The notes: generated by a model not told the origin, from the letters alone. A stretch of DNA of 64,000 nucleotides from Timema cristinae (GCA_039000515.1 JBCFYV010000012.1:35206562-35270561), one strand, 5' to 3'. Shown: positions 1 to 11,869, counted from the first letter of the stretch. Program-made: numbers and translations.

Positions 1-204
1 TTAGGATAGGTGGCGTATTTTTGTAAGTGTGGCAATGAATTTTCATGATTCTAATATCATAGAGTAAGCATGTGTATACATATAGGTATACATACGGAGT
101 GTTTGGAAACTCATAGCCCAAACTACAAATATAGCTTGTTTGAATATAAATTAAGACAAATTCCCTGTACACTTACATCAAAAACCTATGCTAATACCAT
201 TAAA

Positions 205-496
205 GGGTGACCTGGTGGTCTAGGGGTAAGGTGTCAGACTTCTATGCTGGCGGCTGGGGTTCAATCCTCGGTCCCGGCAAAGATTTATCTGATTTCCAAA
301 CCCTTCCTTCACCTCTGACAAGACATCTTGTGAATGTGAGGAATGCCAGGTCTCCACCGTGGTTCGGATTCCACGTTAAACTGTAGGTCCTTCATTTCAT
401 CTCACAATCACCCTACCATTACACATTAGCGTAAGTGCGTATAACCCGAACGGGTAGTAAGACGCGGTGCTAATAATAATAATAATAAAATAATAA
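205..496 (+). mobile_element. tRNA-derived SINE, full length, with target duplication
   Basis: The head is tRNA-like, with an A-box-like TGGTCTAGGGGTAAGG and a B-box-like GGTTCAATCC. It is followed by an unrelated body, the family signature ATAACCCGAACGGGTAGTAA, and a (TAA)n tail. The 13-bp sequence TAATACCATTAAA occurs on both sides (192-204 and 497-509), as expected for LINE-driven retroposition. The tail blurs the exact right edge. It sits inside the left arm of the inverted-repeat element, so it inserted later. Confidence 0.85.
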
Positions 497-619
497 TAAT
501 ACCATTAAATTATGCCCAAAGTTCTCGTGTACACCGCTGGGATAGCAAAGCTGTTCAAACATACATGTACAACAGTTTGCATAAGAGCTAGGCGCGTGGC
601 ACTACATACCTTGACATCT

Positions 620-1330
620 TGGAACACTGCAGCAGAACATACCACAATTAATAGTTGTTTATGCATTGTTTATTGTTAGATCAGTACCATTAGTCTCTAC
701 TTCATGTTTCTGTCCTCTATGCTATCTCTTTGGATAGTGCTCCTTTATCTAGGTTCTCTATGCTTCGAAATTAGTTAGTTATTGTTTTGTCTTGTGATCT
801 GATTGCCTTTTGTTGTGGTTTAGACAGTTTTTTGGTCTTTTCTTATTATTTCTTGACTCCTTCCACCTTCATTAACCTTTCCTCACTCTTGGAGGCAACA
901 AGAACATACCTGAACCCCTCTAGGTCTATTGTTTTCCCGCCAAGTGTCGCTGGCGCGGTTTTTCGTTCTGCCGATTTTAGTGAGTCGTGTGCTGAGACTT
1001 GATCGACCCATAAATGATGGTTATAGGTTCCGTGAACTTTCACCTGGAAGCGGTCCAATCTCAATTATTCGTGTGCGTGTGTTAATGAAATTGACTGCTC
1101 TAATACAACACCAATCAGACAACATAAAGTGAAGGTGAGTTGCCTCTACCCATTCCCATTCCACCATACAGTCCATTTGTCCGTGTTCGTAACACTGGTC
1201 CTCCAGAGGTTTTTTAGTTTTCAGTTCTTGTGATTTACGCTACAATAGTAAACATCACAACAGTACATCTAGAAAAGCGAATACGTTCTGAGGGTCATCG
1301 TTAAAGGTCCTACATCACAGAAAGTGCTTT
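620..1330. other. Centre of the inverted-repeat element, no gene seen
   Basis: Short open frames occur on both strands here (787-1002 +, 846-1064 -), but none resembles a known family or has gene-like structure. It is treated as non-coding interior of the flanking inverted-repeat element. Confidence 0.4.
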
Positions 1331-1496
1331 CCATTATTAAAATGTGCAGTGGCACGTGCCTAACTCCTATGCAACCTGTTGTACACGCATGTCTTGACAG
1401 CTGTGCCATCCCGGCGCTATACACCGAAACTTTGAACACAATTAATGGTATTAGTATAGGTTTTAGGACGTAAGTGTACAGGGATATCGTATTACT

Positions 1497-1543
1497 TTTG
1501 CGTGTAACCCGAACGGGTAGTAAGACGCGGTGCTAATAATAAT
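1497..1543 (+). mobile_element. SINE tail fragment
   Basis: Only the 3' signature (AACCCGAACGGGTAGTAAGA and the GCGGTGCTAATAATAAT tail) is present, without a tRNA-like head. It interrupts the right arm of the inverted-repeat element. Confidence 0.75.
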
Positions 1544-1689
1544 TTCAATTTTCTTTATTATAGTGCTGGCCAACAGAATCAGAATAGTGTGAATTTAAAT
1601 ATGATAGGCAGAAACTCTACATGAAAAATAATAATAATAAAATGTATTGCTTTAGGTTAAAACAATCTATATGTGCAGTTTGGGCTATC

Positions 1690-1772
1690 ATTGTATATAA
1701 TATATATATATATATATATAATAATATATAATAAATACAATATATAATATATACACACACACATACACACGC
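1690..1772. repeat. Compound (TA)n/(CA)n microsatellite
   Basis: Alternating TA tracts run into CACACACACATACACAC. Simple-sequence DNA. Confidence 0.85.
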
Positions 1773-1828
1773 GGTGATCAGAAACTCATAGCCAAAACTG
1801 CACATATAGCTGGTTGTAAGATTCTCCA

Positions 1829-1990
1829 TAGTGTAACCAAGTATGGTAAGACTGCTACCTATAAGGGCAAATTAACTGTAGCCTACACATAACAATTGTA
1901 AGCTGCGCTATAGTGTAACCAAGCAAGGTAAGACTGCTACCCAACAGGGTAAATTAACCGAAGCATATATAACATAAAGGTTGTAGCTCA
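1829..1990 (+). repeat. Two-copy tandem duplication, period about 82 bp
   Basis: TAGTGTAACCAAG at 1829 recurs at 1911. In both copies it is followed by GGTAAGACTGCTACC and a diverged remainder (AAATTAACTG/AAATTAACCG). This is an old local duplication about 20-180 bases beyond the donor side of the mARC exon at 2008-2222. Confidence 0.75.
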
Positions 1991-2007
1991 ACCCCTGGCG
2001 ATCCTAC

Positions 2008-2222
2008 CTGACGCAAGGTTTGATGTTCCTGAATATGGCGGTGTCGCCCACCCTGATCCAGTCCCACGTGTCTTCCTCGTAAGGTCGTGAACCCTGGACC
2101 ACGAGGTTGGGTCGGAACTGCAGCGTGCCTATACCTCGGGCGCTCTCTGGCAGTCTACCATCCAGTTCGGCTACCGTAGACTCCGACATGAGCATGTAGC
2201 TGGCCAGGTCAGAGTACGCCCC
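2008..2222 (-). CDS. mARC: mARC (MOSC-domain molybdenum enzyme), internal exon encoding the start of the MOSC C-terminal region
   Basis: mARC is a mitochondrial outer-membrane enzyme that reduces N-hydroxylated compounds with electrons from NADH via cytochrome b5 reductase and cytochrome b5. This exon opens with GAYSDLASYMLMSE and reads on through LQFRPNLVVQGSRPYEEDTW to end at NIKPCVR. These match the family blocks FRPN-V-V-G and YEEDTW, and the start of the C-x-R-C segment that holds the molybdenum-binding cysteine. The second Cys would be on the next exon. On the minus strand it is bounded by an AG acceptor (gatag) and a donor (CAG/gtaggatc). It enters in phase 0, as required by the exon ending at 20688, and leaves with two bases of a codon. 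No following exon was found in 1-2007. Confidence 0.87.
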
Positions 2223-2229
2223 CTATCGG

Positions 2230-2830
2230 ACATCATTCATTAATTAGAATTATGATTGGATCACCATAGACCAGGCGTTGGGCACCCTTTTGGGCCCCGA
2301 TCGTCTTTAATCTATTGTTACATTATATGTTTTGTATTTTTTGTCCATACATCTTATATGTAATCCTTAATATCACTAATTCTTCAAACTGCTTGTGTCC
2401 CCATATTTCTAGAAGAAAATTTATAGATTAAATAAAATGTACATTTTTATTTTAAACTATTTAATTTTCTAATAACATTTCTTACTAAGACTGATCAAGT
2501 TATTTACGTCGCACTCAGATTTTATTTGAAAGCACTTGATATATTTGCGAGGTTCTACGACTCAAATATTGCCTTTTAACTACGTTAAAGTTTCTTTACG
2601 TGATTGACTGATCACGATTGACCAGTTGCTGATCTCTGCCATAAACAGATCTGCATGACACTAATTTAGATTAATATTTTTTAACAGCAAGCCTATTCGT
2701 ACTGGTAGTCACGTGTACAAAAGCGTTCCAATAAACTACTGTACTGGCCTTACCATTAATAAGAAGTGCCAAAATGCGTACGTAATAATACTTTTGAGGG
2801 TTTGGGGATAAGGAGAATTAAATCTTAAAA
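2230..2830. other. Start of the large mARC intron, nothing recognised
   Basis: A+T-rich sequence upstream (in gene direction) of the acceptor at 2222. No conserved frame or repeat with a recognisable family. Confidence 0.5.
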
Positions 2831-3025
2831 CCCACACCTCAGTACATCCCTGATATATTCTATTGCTGGTGATGGCGGAGGTCAAGGATCAAATCCCGTC
2901 CGGGTGTTTGAAACTGATATTTCCTAAAATGGTTTTCCATTCTCTCCTTCCAAGCAAACGAAGGTATGCGTCCTTTAAACTCTACCTTCGTGTCCCTACC
3001 TCATTAGTGTGAAATTACAGATAGC
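2830..3025 (+). mobile_element. Degraded SINE, same family
   Basis: The B-box-like GGATCAAATCCCGTCCGGG is followed by the shared body words TTTCCTAAAATGGTTTTCCA, TCTCTCCTTCCA and CATTAGTGTGA. The signature tail is lost. Confidence 0.7.
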
Positions 3026-3104
3026 CTGGGCAGGGAGTGATAAGTGGAGCATGGGAAAGTCAAACACCAAGGCTATTAATAACTAAATGTAAGGAGAAAA
3101 GGAT

Positions 3105-3220
3105 AGTGAGGGCCAGTTAGAGGAAATGTACCCGCATTAGAGTGGGAAGTAGGATGGTTAGATCACAGTGATACATCACATGAGTAAAACCACCCCTAAC
3201 TGGCCGAGAATCAATCTTTG
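3105..3220 (-). mobile_element. Degraded SINE body, reverse orientation
   Basis: TTAGAGGAAATGTACCCGCA and GAGTGGGAAG correspond to the reverse complement of the family body (CTTCC...TGCGGGT...CACTTCCTCTAA). Neither the head nor the tail is clear. Confidence 0.55.
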
Positions 3221-3224
3221 ATCT

Positions 3225-3860
3225 CCCCTATCATCGGCAATAAAGTATATGAGGGGTGTAACGAAGTTTGTTTTAGAAGTTTGTTCCCTCTGCCCCCAAA
3301 TCTCTAAGAGTATCGCTAATAACTAGTTGAAATACCAGGTGCTGTCTGGGAGAAATGTTTTAGGTTTAATGACTGTATGCGGAAGTTAAATTAAAGTTAG
3401 TGGCTTTAAGCCTTGCATTGCCCGTGGCCTTTTTGCTTACGACCCAATTTTTAATTAATCTCAAAGAATCTAGTCAAAAATTTAAAATTCCTGTTCTTTA
3501 GTGCACATGTTCGTGCAGAGGGGCTGTTAATTTTTAAAATGGCATACCTTTGTGTGCGATATATATATCATGCAATGCTCATGAGAGACAAATAAATTAA
3601 TTTTATTAATATAGATATATGTGTGTGTTCCTCCTCAATTGAATCACTAGTATTATTATAAAATACATAGCACCTGTAATAGGTGGACCTCCCTCAACGT
3701 TAGAAAAAATTAAAGTAGACTATAAGTTTATTAAAAGCTTGACGCTTTAGGTCATGAGACCACTTAAATTTAATCATACGCCAAGCCAGGTGTTCAGCAG
3801 CTCTCTTTGATATAGACAGTCAAATTTGACAACTGTTAGTACTAAAAACGCGCTTTGGTG
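3225..3860. other. Intron sequence without identified features
   Basis: A+T-rich, with ATATAT runs near 3560 and 3612. Nothing coding or repetitive was recognised. Confidence 0.4.
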
Positions 3861-3864
3861 TCCA

Positions 3865-4330
<466 letters not shown>

Positions 4331-4334
4331 TACA

Positions 4335-4920
4335 GATAAAAATATAATAAATATATAGTGATTTTTGTCAATTTTTAACTACTCTTCGTTTATTTGTTAT
4401 ATTTTAAAATAATAAAAGGTTTAATAAAAGGACACTATGCACATTGTAATGTAAAATAATAATTAGCACCATCTCCAAACTTATATAAAAATCTCTTTTT
4501 ATTTTATAGATCGACAGGGGAACAATTTGTTTGTTTAGATAATGGCTAATTACCCTGACTTGAAAAACTAAAACGTTGTTTAAAGAAATATCTGGTCGGT
4601 TAAAAAAAAATATTACCACATCCTTCAGGGCACGGTAATTTTGTAAGTGAAAATGAACCCTTGAAACGATTTTTTGTAAAAATATAAATCATCCATGAGT
4701 GACCTATTGGTGAGTCTTACTGGAGACCCACGAAACTAGAATTGATTCCCGTGATACGAGTTGGGAAGTACACTCGTTTTGTCTTAGTCAAAGAGTATGA
4801 AGGTGACTCAAAAAGGTAAGCGTTCACTGGTCCGCATCGGAATTTTGAATACCTTACATTATTTTTAATGAGAGTGCATCCACAGATATGCATCGCACAC
4901 ATCAGACATCAGCGATTGCC
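4335..4920. other. Intron sequence, no identified features
   Basis: Short frames only (for example 4717-4902 on the minus strand), with no family resemblance. Confidence 0.35.
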
Positions 4921-4924
4921 GATG

Positions 4925-5725
4925 AAATTCTGGGAGACGGATTAAAATCCTATGCGTACGATGTGGATTAGAGAACGCACTCCCCGACATTAGCACCATT
5001 CGCATTCAGAATTCCCAAATGTATTCTCTCTCTTTAGTTTATTACTTTAGAGATGGGCAGTACAATTAACTTATGGGAACAGTTCAAACTGATTTAGTTC
5101 ACAGAAATGAGCAGTTCATTTATTTAGTTCAGTCGTTTGCGAATTACTTCTTGTGGTTCAATCGTTCGCGAACTACTTCTTGGGGCTTAGTTATTTGTGA
5201 ACTACTTCTTGTGACTCATTCGTACGCGAAATACTCCTTGCGGGTTCAGTCGTTAGGATTTCATCTTTCGCGACAACTACATCTTGCCGTTTAGTCCTCC
5301 ACCAGTTCGCGAACTACCGCGTATGAGTCAGTTACTGTTTTTCCCTCACATCACTAGTTAAATAGTAGGTTTACTCACGAATAGAGTCTAGACTTTGTTT
5401 TAAATAGCTGTGATGAGTTTGAAATCAAAGAGTAAAATAGTTAGATAAAATAAAGAACATATTTTATCAGAAAAATAATACTGTAAGGTAAAATTAGATT
5501 AGTTACAATAGCACAAGATGTTAGACTAATGATAGTTTTAAAATATGTTAGCTTTATCTTAACAACTATCCGTCCCAGTGATATAGTTATAGATATTATG
5601 ACAATGATGATAATTGTTTGGAAATCCATATTCTCCCAATGCAGTGGACGCAGTCGACTAAATAAATCCTATTCGTGCGATGTGGACCAGTGGACGCCTA
5701 ACTTTAATCATTCTGAATCATTTTT
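4925..5725 (+). repeat. Pair of diverged direct repeats flanking the 29-bp array
   Basis: About 90 bp at 4930-5020 (AAAATCCTATGCGTACGATG, then CATTCAGAATTC) is loosely repeated at 5640-5725 (AATCCTATTCGTGCGATGTG, then CATTCTGAATCA). In one frame both give K-S-Y-x-x-D-V-D. They could be terminal repeats of an element containing the 29-bp array, or remnants of a duplicated coding repeat. Confidence 0.35.
5128..5310 (+). repeat. 29-bp degenerate tandem array
   Basis: Four consecutive 29-bp units are clear from 5128 to 5243, each around the core TTCGCGAACTACTTCTTG with 15-30 percent divergence. More decayed units run to about 5310. The core includes the self-complementary word TTCGCGAA in the best unit. 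Confidence 0.75.
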
Positions 5726-5729
5726 TTGT

Positions 5730-8017
5730 AGTCAACTAGGATGAATGTGTGATAGACACAGGAAGTCGGTTTTTAGCGTAAACTATGTAAAGGTAATAGT
5801 TAATATTAATCATATGTTAATAACAATTACGTATTTCAAATGTTGTAATGGTCTCAATAGTTTAACTCTTCACAAGAAGATTATATTAATAAAAAACTTT
5901 CTCATCATTATATATCTTCCCACTAAGTCTCTACTGACATTATCTATGTACTCACTATGTTCTCAGCTATATGAGATATATTTTATTTTCATACTAGGAA
6001 TGTTGAACTACGAGAGAAAACAAAACATTAGTCAACCGCCACTACAACTATGATCTGCTGGGACACGCCCTAGAAAAATTATGGCTATAGTTGCTAAGAG
6101 GGCGATTTACGACGCGCACAAAAGAAAAAAGCGCAGCCGCAAAGAGACTCACCACCACTTGCACAGCGCTACAAGTCAGTTGGCTGGGAAGCCATGTGGT
6201 CTTACTCCACCCCACTACAAAACGCCAGGAACGTTCAAACAATCAACTAACAATTCTACTTAATTTTTCCCTTTCCTTAACAGCCATTATTTCTGTGTTA
6301 ATTCGATTGCCTGAAACAAAAATATACCATCACAATTTATCCGTCGGGCCTTCATCGTCTACGCGACCTTCTCCAGAAACGTCACAATCCTAGATGTCGA
6401 TGGATGTCAATATGTATCACCTAATCGGATGATTGTTATTTAAATTGTCAATCGATTATGAGATGGAAGACACTTATGCTATTTGAGATGAAGATAACTT
6501 TCTACTGTTCAAGCCATTAATCCATATAGCCACTAGTACTTTAGTTTACCTTGTTGCCAGCGCTGATTGATGCTAAGTCCATAGATCATTGTTTCCTTGA
6601 TGAAAAGGCTGAAGGAATAATTATCTTGTATTATGTATTAGCTTTTTAGTTGGCATCCATAATTTTTGTTAATTTAACTAATGTGAATACATCAAAATGC
6701 TTATATACTAAAGCCAAAGTCAGTAAAGCTAGATTTGTTCCGCTCTGCTTTTTGTTCTATTCTCAAGGAATAATAACCACCGATAAGGATGTATTGTATA
6801 ATCTGCTAAACATTATTTTAAGTTAAATAATTCATCAGAATCACTCGTTATACGACTCCATACTTCCTTGCCCAGATTTAGTAGTCCATGATGACACAGT
6901 TTAGAACCAATGCAAAGTAGAATCCTGAAGTGTCGTGATTGTTTTAGAATAATCCTTTTGAGGATAATTTCGGAACACTCTCTGTGTATCTCTGTATACA
7001 AATAATTTATGTGTGAAGAACACAGTGCCATTATAATCATTGTTAGGTTTTCTGTTTTACGACAGGTCCATTCCTTTTGTCAATTAAATTATACCACCAA
7101 TGCATCCTGTCTTATGCCTCCTCCTTCAGCTCCTAGCGTAATATAAATTAATAAACCTAGTTTTCATTTAGTTTTAATATTAATTTAATGTGTAATAAAA
7201 TACCCTTATCATAAACGTTGGTAGAATATGTAGCTACCTGAAGCACGAATACAAGACAATAGAGTCTAGCACCTACGAATAAGTAACACATGCGTACCGA
7301 GAATGATCAAGACATACGTGTACATTGAGCCGTTCAAGTTCAGAAAACAGGACGTTCAGTAAAAATACGAAACGTGCGATTACAACATGAAAATAAAACA
7401 AAAGTATAATAAATTGTCAACAAAATAATATAAATATATAAGAATATTGTAAATCACCAATTAAATTTTGTGATTTAGTGAAAAATAAGCCTATGAGGTA
7501 TAAGATAACATGTCTAAAAGTGATGAAGTGGAGTATTAAGTATAATTCAAATAAGATAACCTGATAACATTTCATTGACTGAAAGTTTTCAAGACACGAT
7601 GCTATCTTATTTGAATTGTGTATCTCGAACAATTTCAAGACCAACATATCATGGTAGATTTTTTTATCATATAAATATCTTACGTTGTATAAATTTCACA
7701 AAGATATTGGGCATTTTATTGTAATAAAAACACAAAAAAATACCTCTCGTGTGTTTTGAACGTTAGGTAAAATAAAAAACTCATCCAAAGCTATTTGATG
7801 TAATACTATCCATATGTCGTCGGTTAATGATAAAATCAGCCTTTTTTGTAAGAAGCCTAGACTCTTTACATACCATCGACTTTTTGTTGCAAAAAAGTTT
7901 TTGTTTCAATTATAAAATCTTTTTGTAATATGGCTAGACCCTCTAGCTTTAATGCAATGGAAATAGTTGATCAAATACAAGGCTGTCCAAACTTCAGCCA
8001 TTTTATGAAAGGGCTAA
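5730..8017. other. Intron sequence, no recognised gene
   Basis: Several short frames occur (5745-6053 +, 6091-6393 +, 7417-7647 -) with biased A+T composition. None resembles a known protein or has splice-linked conservation. The last 40 bases (7978-8013) resemble, in reverse complement, a stretch at 19848-19886, so a dispersed repeat end probably abuts the minisatellite. Confidence 0.4.
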
Positions 8018-9271
8018 CTTCTACTGGTGTTTTGTAAAACTTCCCCAGCCGCTAAGAACCTTGCCTTCCTTCTTCTACTGGTGTTTTGTAAAACTTCCCC
8101 AGCCGCTAAGAACCTTGCCTTCCTTCTTCTACTGGTGTTTTGTAAAACTTCCCCAGCCGCTAAGAACCTTGCCTTCCTTCTTCTACTGGTGTTTTGTAAA
8201 ACTTCCCCAGCCGCTAAGAACCTTGCCTTCCTTCTTCTACTGGTGTTTTGTAAAACTTCCCCAGCCGCTAAGAACCTTGCCTTCCTTCTTCTACTGGTGT
8301 TTTGTAAAACTTCCCCAGCCGCTAAGAACCTTGCCTTCCTTCTTCTACTGGTGTTTTGTAAAACTTCCCCAGCCGCTAAGAACCTTGCCTTCCTTCTTCT
8401 ACTGGTGTTTTGTAAAACTTCCCCAGCCGCTAAGAACCTTGCCTTCCTTCTTCTACTGGTGTTTTGTAAAACTTCCCCAGCCGCTAAGAACCTTGCCTTC
8501 CTTCTTCTACTGGTGTTTTGTAAAACTTCCCCAGCCGCTAAGAACCTTGCCTTCCTTCTTCTACTGGTGTTTTGTAAAACTTCCCCAGCCGCTAAGAACC
8601 TTGCCTTCCTTCTTCTACTGGTGTTTTGTAAAACTTCCCCAGCCGCTAAGAACCTTGCCTTCCTTCTTCTACTGGTGTTTTGTAAAACTTCCCCAGCCGC
8701 TAAGAACCTTGCCTTCCTTCTTCTACTGGTGTTTTGTAAAACTTCCCCAGCCGCTAAGAACCTTGCCTTCCTTCTTCTACTGGTGTTTTGTAAAACTTCC
8801 CCAGCCGCTAAGAACCTTGCCTTCCTTCTTCTACTGGTGTTTTGTAAAACTTCCCCAGCCGCTAAGAACCTTGCCTTCCTTCTTCTACTGGTGTTTTGTA
8901 AAACTTCCCCAGCCGCTAAGAACCTTGCCTTCCTTCTTCTACTGGTGTTTTGTAAAACTTCCCCAGCCGCTAAGAACCTTGCCTTCCTTCTTCTACTGGT
9001 GTTTTGTAAAACTTCCCCAGCCGCTAAGAACCTTGCCTTCCTTCTTCTACTGGTGTTTTGTAAAACTTCCCCAGCCGCTAAGAACCTTGCCTTCCTTCTT
9101 CTACTGGTGTTTTGTAAAACTTCCCCAGCCGCTAAGAACCTTGCCTTCCTTCTTCTACTGGTGTTTTGTAAAACTTCCCCAGCCGCTAAGAACCTTGCCT
9201 TCCTTCTTCTACTGGTGTTTTGTAAAACTTCCCCAGCCGCTAAGAACCTTGCCTTCCTTCTTCTACTGGTG
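8018..9271 (+). repeat. Perfect 54-bp minisatellite, about 23 copies
   Basis: A 54-bp unit (beginning CTTCTACTGGTGTTTTGTAA, later CCCCAGCCGCTAAGAACC) is repeated 23 times with no visible difference. Text lines 540 bases apart are identical. Because 54 is a multiple of three and the unit lacks stops in two forward frames, the array appears as frames of 18-residue repeats (for example VFCKTSPAAKNLAFLLLL). This is most likely a side effect of the period, not a gene: no upstream signals or unique coding flanks are seen. Each unit contains the small palindrome GTTTTGTAAAAC. The array ends in a T-run (9271-9282). Confidence 0.97.
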
Positions 9272-9399
9272 GTTTTTTTTTTGCATTAACAAAATGGCCT
9301 CTTTATCAACAAGCGTTGAGTGTGATTAACAAGGTATTGTTTCTGTTTCAAACGTGAGTAACAGTGTTTTATGGAAAAGAGTTAGTGATACGAATGACA

Positions 9400-10490
9400 A
9401 AGAAACGTGTATGTGGCAGTGAATAAGTTTTACGAAGGGATAGGAGCAGTCACTGAAGAAACCCTGGACCAAACAGCGCGTATTGGAGGCTATGCATAAG
9501 GTAAACGACAGTAAAATAATGTTGACGATAGGTAGATGACGAACGCCTTCACAATATCCCTTCTATACCACTAAGTATTAAGTTATGGATGCTGGTGGAG
9601 AAGAACATTTAATTATGAATAGTTAAGAATGGACTGAACCAACCAACATTATTCTACTCCCCTATAAGTACTTACTGTATTATGAAAGATTGTTAGAGGT
9701 TCATTTGGCTTGTGAAATGATCTATGCTCAAGGTCTAAGAGATAAGTTTTTAATTCCAAAGCTCGTGATTTAAATTATTGTTCCTATGTGCCAAGTTTAC
9801 TTGAATAACATATATCAGCCTTGTAAAGATCAAGCTAATCGGACGATTGTCTTAAAGGATTTTAATGTAGGAAGTCAGTTTGATTTAATTGACCTGCACT
9901 CATCCGCTGACAGACAATTCAAATGGATTCTGAATTAGCAAGATGATGCCACTATTTTTCCCCACATTCAAGGCCATTACACCTTAAAATAGCAGCAAAG
10001 GTGGCCTCAGAACGTCCCAAGATATTTATATAATTTGAATTTGGAGCTCCACGCGTCCTTAAAAATGATAGCGGACACGAATTTGTGGCAGGTATCCTCC
10101 GGGATTTGGTATCACTCTGGCCAGAATATAAAATCATACACGAGCGTCCACATCATCCCTAAATTCAAATAAGTTCTGAGAGAAGCAATGAAGATGTTGA
10201 AAACATATTTTGGGTTGGATACAGGACCAAAATTCGACTAAATGTGGCACTACATGCTACTTCAAACAATGGCTGAAATGCTACTCTCTACACTGTACAA
10301 TCGGGAGATCACCAAACAGAGATCTTTTCAGTTGCAATCCAAAGAACCGACTCAATAGTAGGACTTTCAAACAGAGCTATTGACAAACTTACCCCTGAAA
10401 AAGATTTGAATGGTATCTACAACACTCAACATGGCACTATCAAGACAGGACAAGCGCTTGGAACTACAAGCATATAATAAAATGTTGCGC
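9400..10490 (+). pseudogene. KRBA2-like (Ginger/gypsy-type) integrase relic
   Basis: Frame-shifted and stop-interrupted plus-strand segments match the KRBA2-like integrase family in order. They are: a zinc-domain-like part (HLACEMIYAQGLRDKFLIPK, about 9706-9765); the core block QFDLIDLHSSADRQFKWILN (about 9877-9936) with the first catalytic D; FGAPRVLKNDSGHEFVAGIL (about 10035-10100) covering the D-x-G-x-E-F region; IIHERPHHP (about 10130-10160); and ERSNEDVEN near 10180. At least three stops or frameshifts separate them, so it is dead. Such genes derive from DNA transposons or LTR elements, and no terminal repeats were found here. Confidence 0.75.
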
Positions 10491-10494
10491 TACC

Positions 10495-11865
10495 TTACGT
10501 AACAGACCCTTAGTTAATGGAATAGATTTGTCTTATAAATTTTCTTCTTGTAACCAACAAATGAGAGAAATGAACTCAAACAATTCTGAAAGGAAGTGTG
10601 ATGTTCAGGTAGTAAAATTAAACTTCAGATTTCCTTCGAAAGGGGTATGGCGTACAAAAACACCAAGTGTACAGAAAAAAAAAAACAGGTGATCAAAAAT
10701 CTCCTCCTTTGTATGTTGGTAGTTCGATGACGATAGTTGTTCTAAAAATTGACCGAAGACCACTGGACACTAAAAGACGTTGAAGGAAGATAGTATAGGT
10801 ACCTTAGAAATTGATTATACTAGTACACCGTTGGAACTGAAGCAAGAATAATTAAAAATTGGTTTTCACAAAATTAAATTCAGCTGTCAACGTCCTCATC
10901 CACAGGGATATTTCTAGACCAAACCATTTCACTAAGAAAGGCAGTAGCCGCTCAATCACCATTCAGAAGGCAGGGTTTCCAAAAGTATATTTGCAAGACA
11001 TCAAAACAACAGTGCTGCATAATGAAATGTTCTTGCACCAAAAGTGAGCTTAAGTGCAATTCAAGGTGTAGTTCGAAGTCTGACGTGTGTTAGTAAATAA
11101 TAAAGAAATTATTGATAGTAAAATGATTGGATAGGTGGACTCAGTATCCTATTCGATTTTCAAACTCCGATTTTACTGTAAGCTATTTTTTATGGGTAAT
11201 TTGATCGAATGATGTGAACATTTGAATATACTTATTTGTTGGTTTTTTAAATGTTTTTTTTTTGTAAACACCGTAATGAACCATTTGATTAACGAAAAAA
11301 CTCAATTTTTACAAATTTAAATAATTGTGTAGAGTTTATTAAACATCCTCCTTAATTTTTACAATTTAATTTTACTCTGAGCTACTTTTGATTTTTTACT
11401 TTGAATATCACTAATGCAAAAATGACTCATACATTTGTATTCAGTTAGAGTATTTAGACGTATAGCTATTTTTTCAGTTACTATGCAGCCTGTGGTTGGG
11501 GAAGCTAAAGTGACTTAAGCCCCCCCCCCTCCACCCCAAGTCAAAAAAAGAAAGATAAAGAACGAGAATAAACCTTTACCAAAGCACTGACGAGGTAAGT
11601 ACTCTTTGAAATAGTTTATTTTTAAATAGGCCTATATGTGAATGGACTCTTTAAAACATACTTTTATTTTTAAAAAACTGGAACTTTTGGTAAAGCTAAA
11701 AAAAAGTTCTGTTACTCTCTTTTTAAAGCGCGCCTGAATGTCGTTGGCTTCGCCCACACACACTGGCCAAACATCGCTGTTTGTGCTTCACAAACCTCGC
11801 ACAGAGGTCACAATCATGACGCACTTTCCTGGGTTGGCTTCATGGATCTTTCGAGATAATTCTTT
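10495..11865. other. Intron sequence between the integrase relic and the left LTR
   Basis: No known protein was recognised. A frame at 10859-11047 (+) gives 62 residues without family resemblance. There is a C-run at 11521-11530. Part may be the 3' portion of the element carrying the integrase relic. Confidence 0.35.
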
Positions 11866-11869
11866 GGTC

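Larger units (their letters stand above)
105..1690. mobile_element. Long inverted-repeat (foldback/MITE-like) element, split by SINEs
   Basis: Bases about 105-204 plus 509-605 reappear in reverse complement at about 1330-1492 and 1652-1690. Examples are CCTGTACACTTAC (about 167) against GTAAGTGTACAGG (about 1470), and the stretch around TGTACAACAG (about 565) against its complement near 1380. The left arm is interrupted by the SINE at 205-496 and the right arm by a SINE tail near 1500. The central 620-1330 shows no recognisable protein. I infer a non-autonomous DNA element or a folded-back pair of repeats; the outer ends are not precisely defined. Confidence 0.55.

Noticed and set aside
846..1064. 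Terminal exon of mARC on the minus strand
   Set aside because: The 72-residue frame does not contain the expected C-terminal MOSC motifs (R-C-x-x-T-T-V-D, G-x-x-V).
8018..9271. CRISPR-like array
   Set aside because: The units are strictly contiguous with no spacers, and the context is a eukaryotic intron.
8027..9329. Two long plus-strand open frames of 420 and 422 residues
   Set aside because: Both run through the same 54-bp array and reflect a period divisible by three. There is no unique coding flank, signal or homology.
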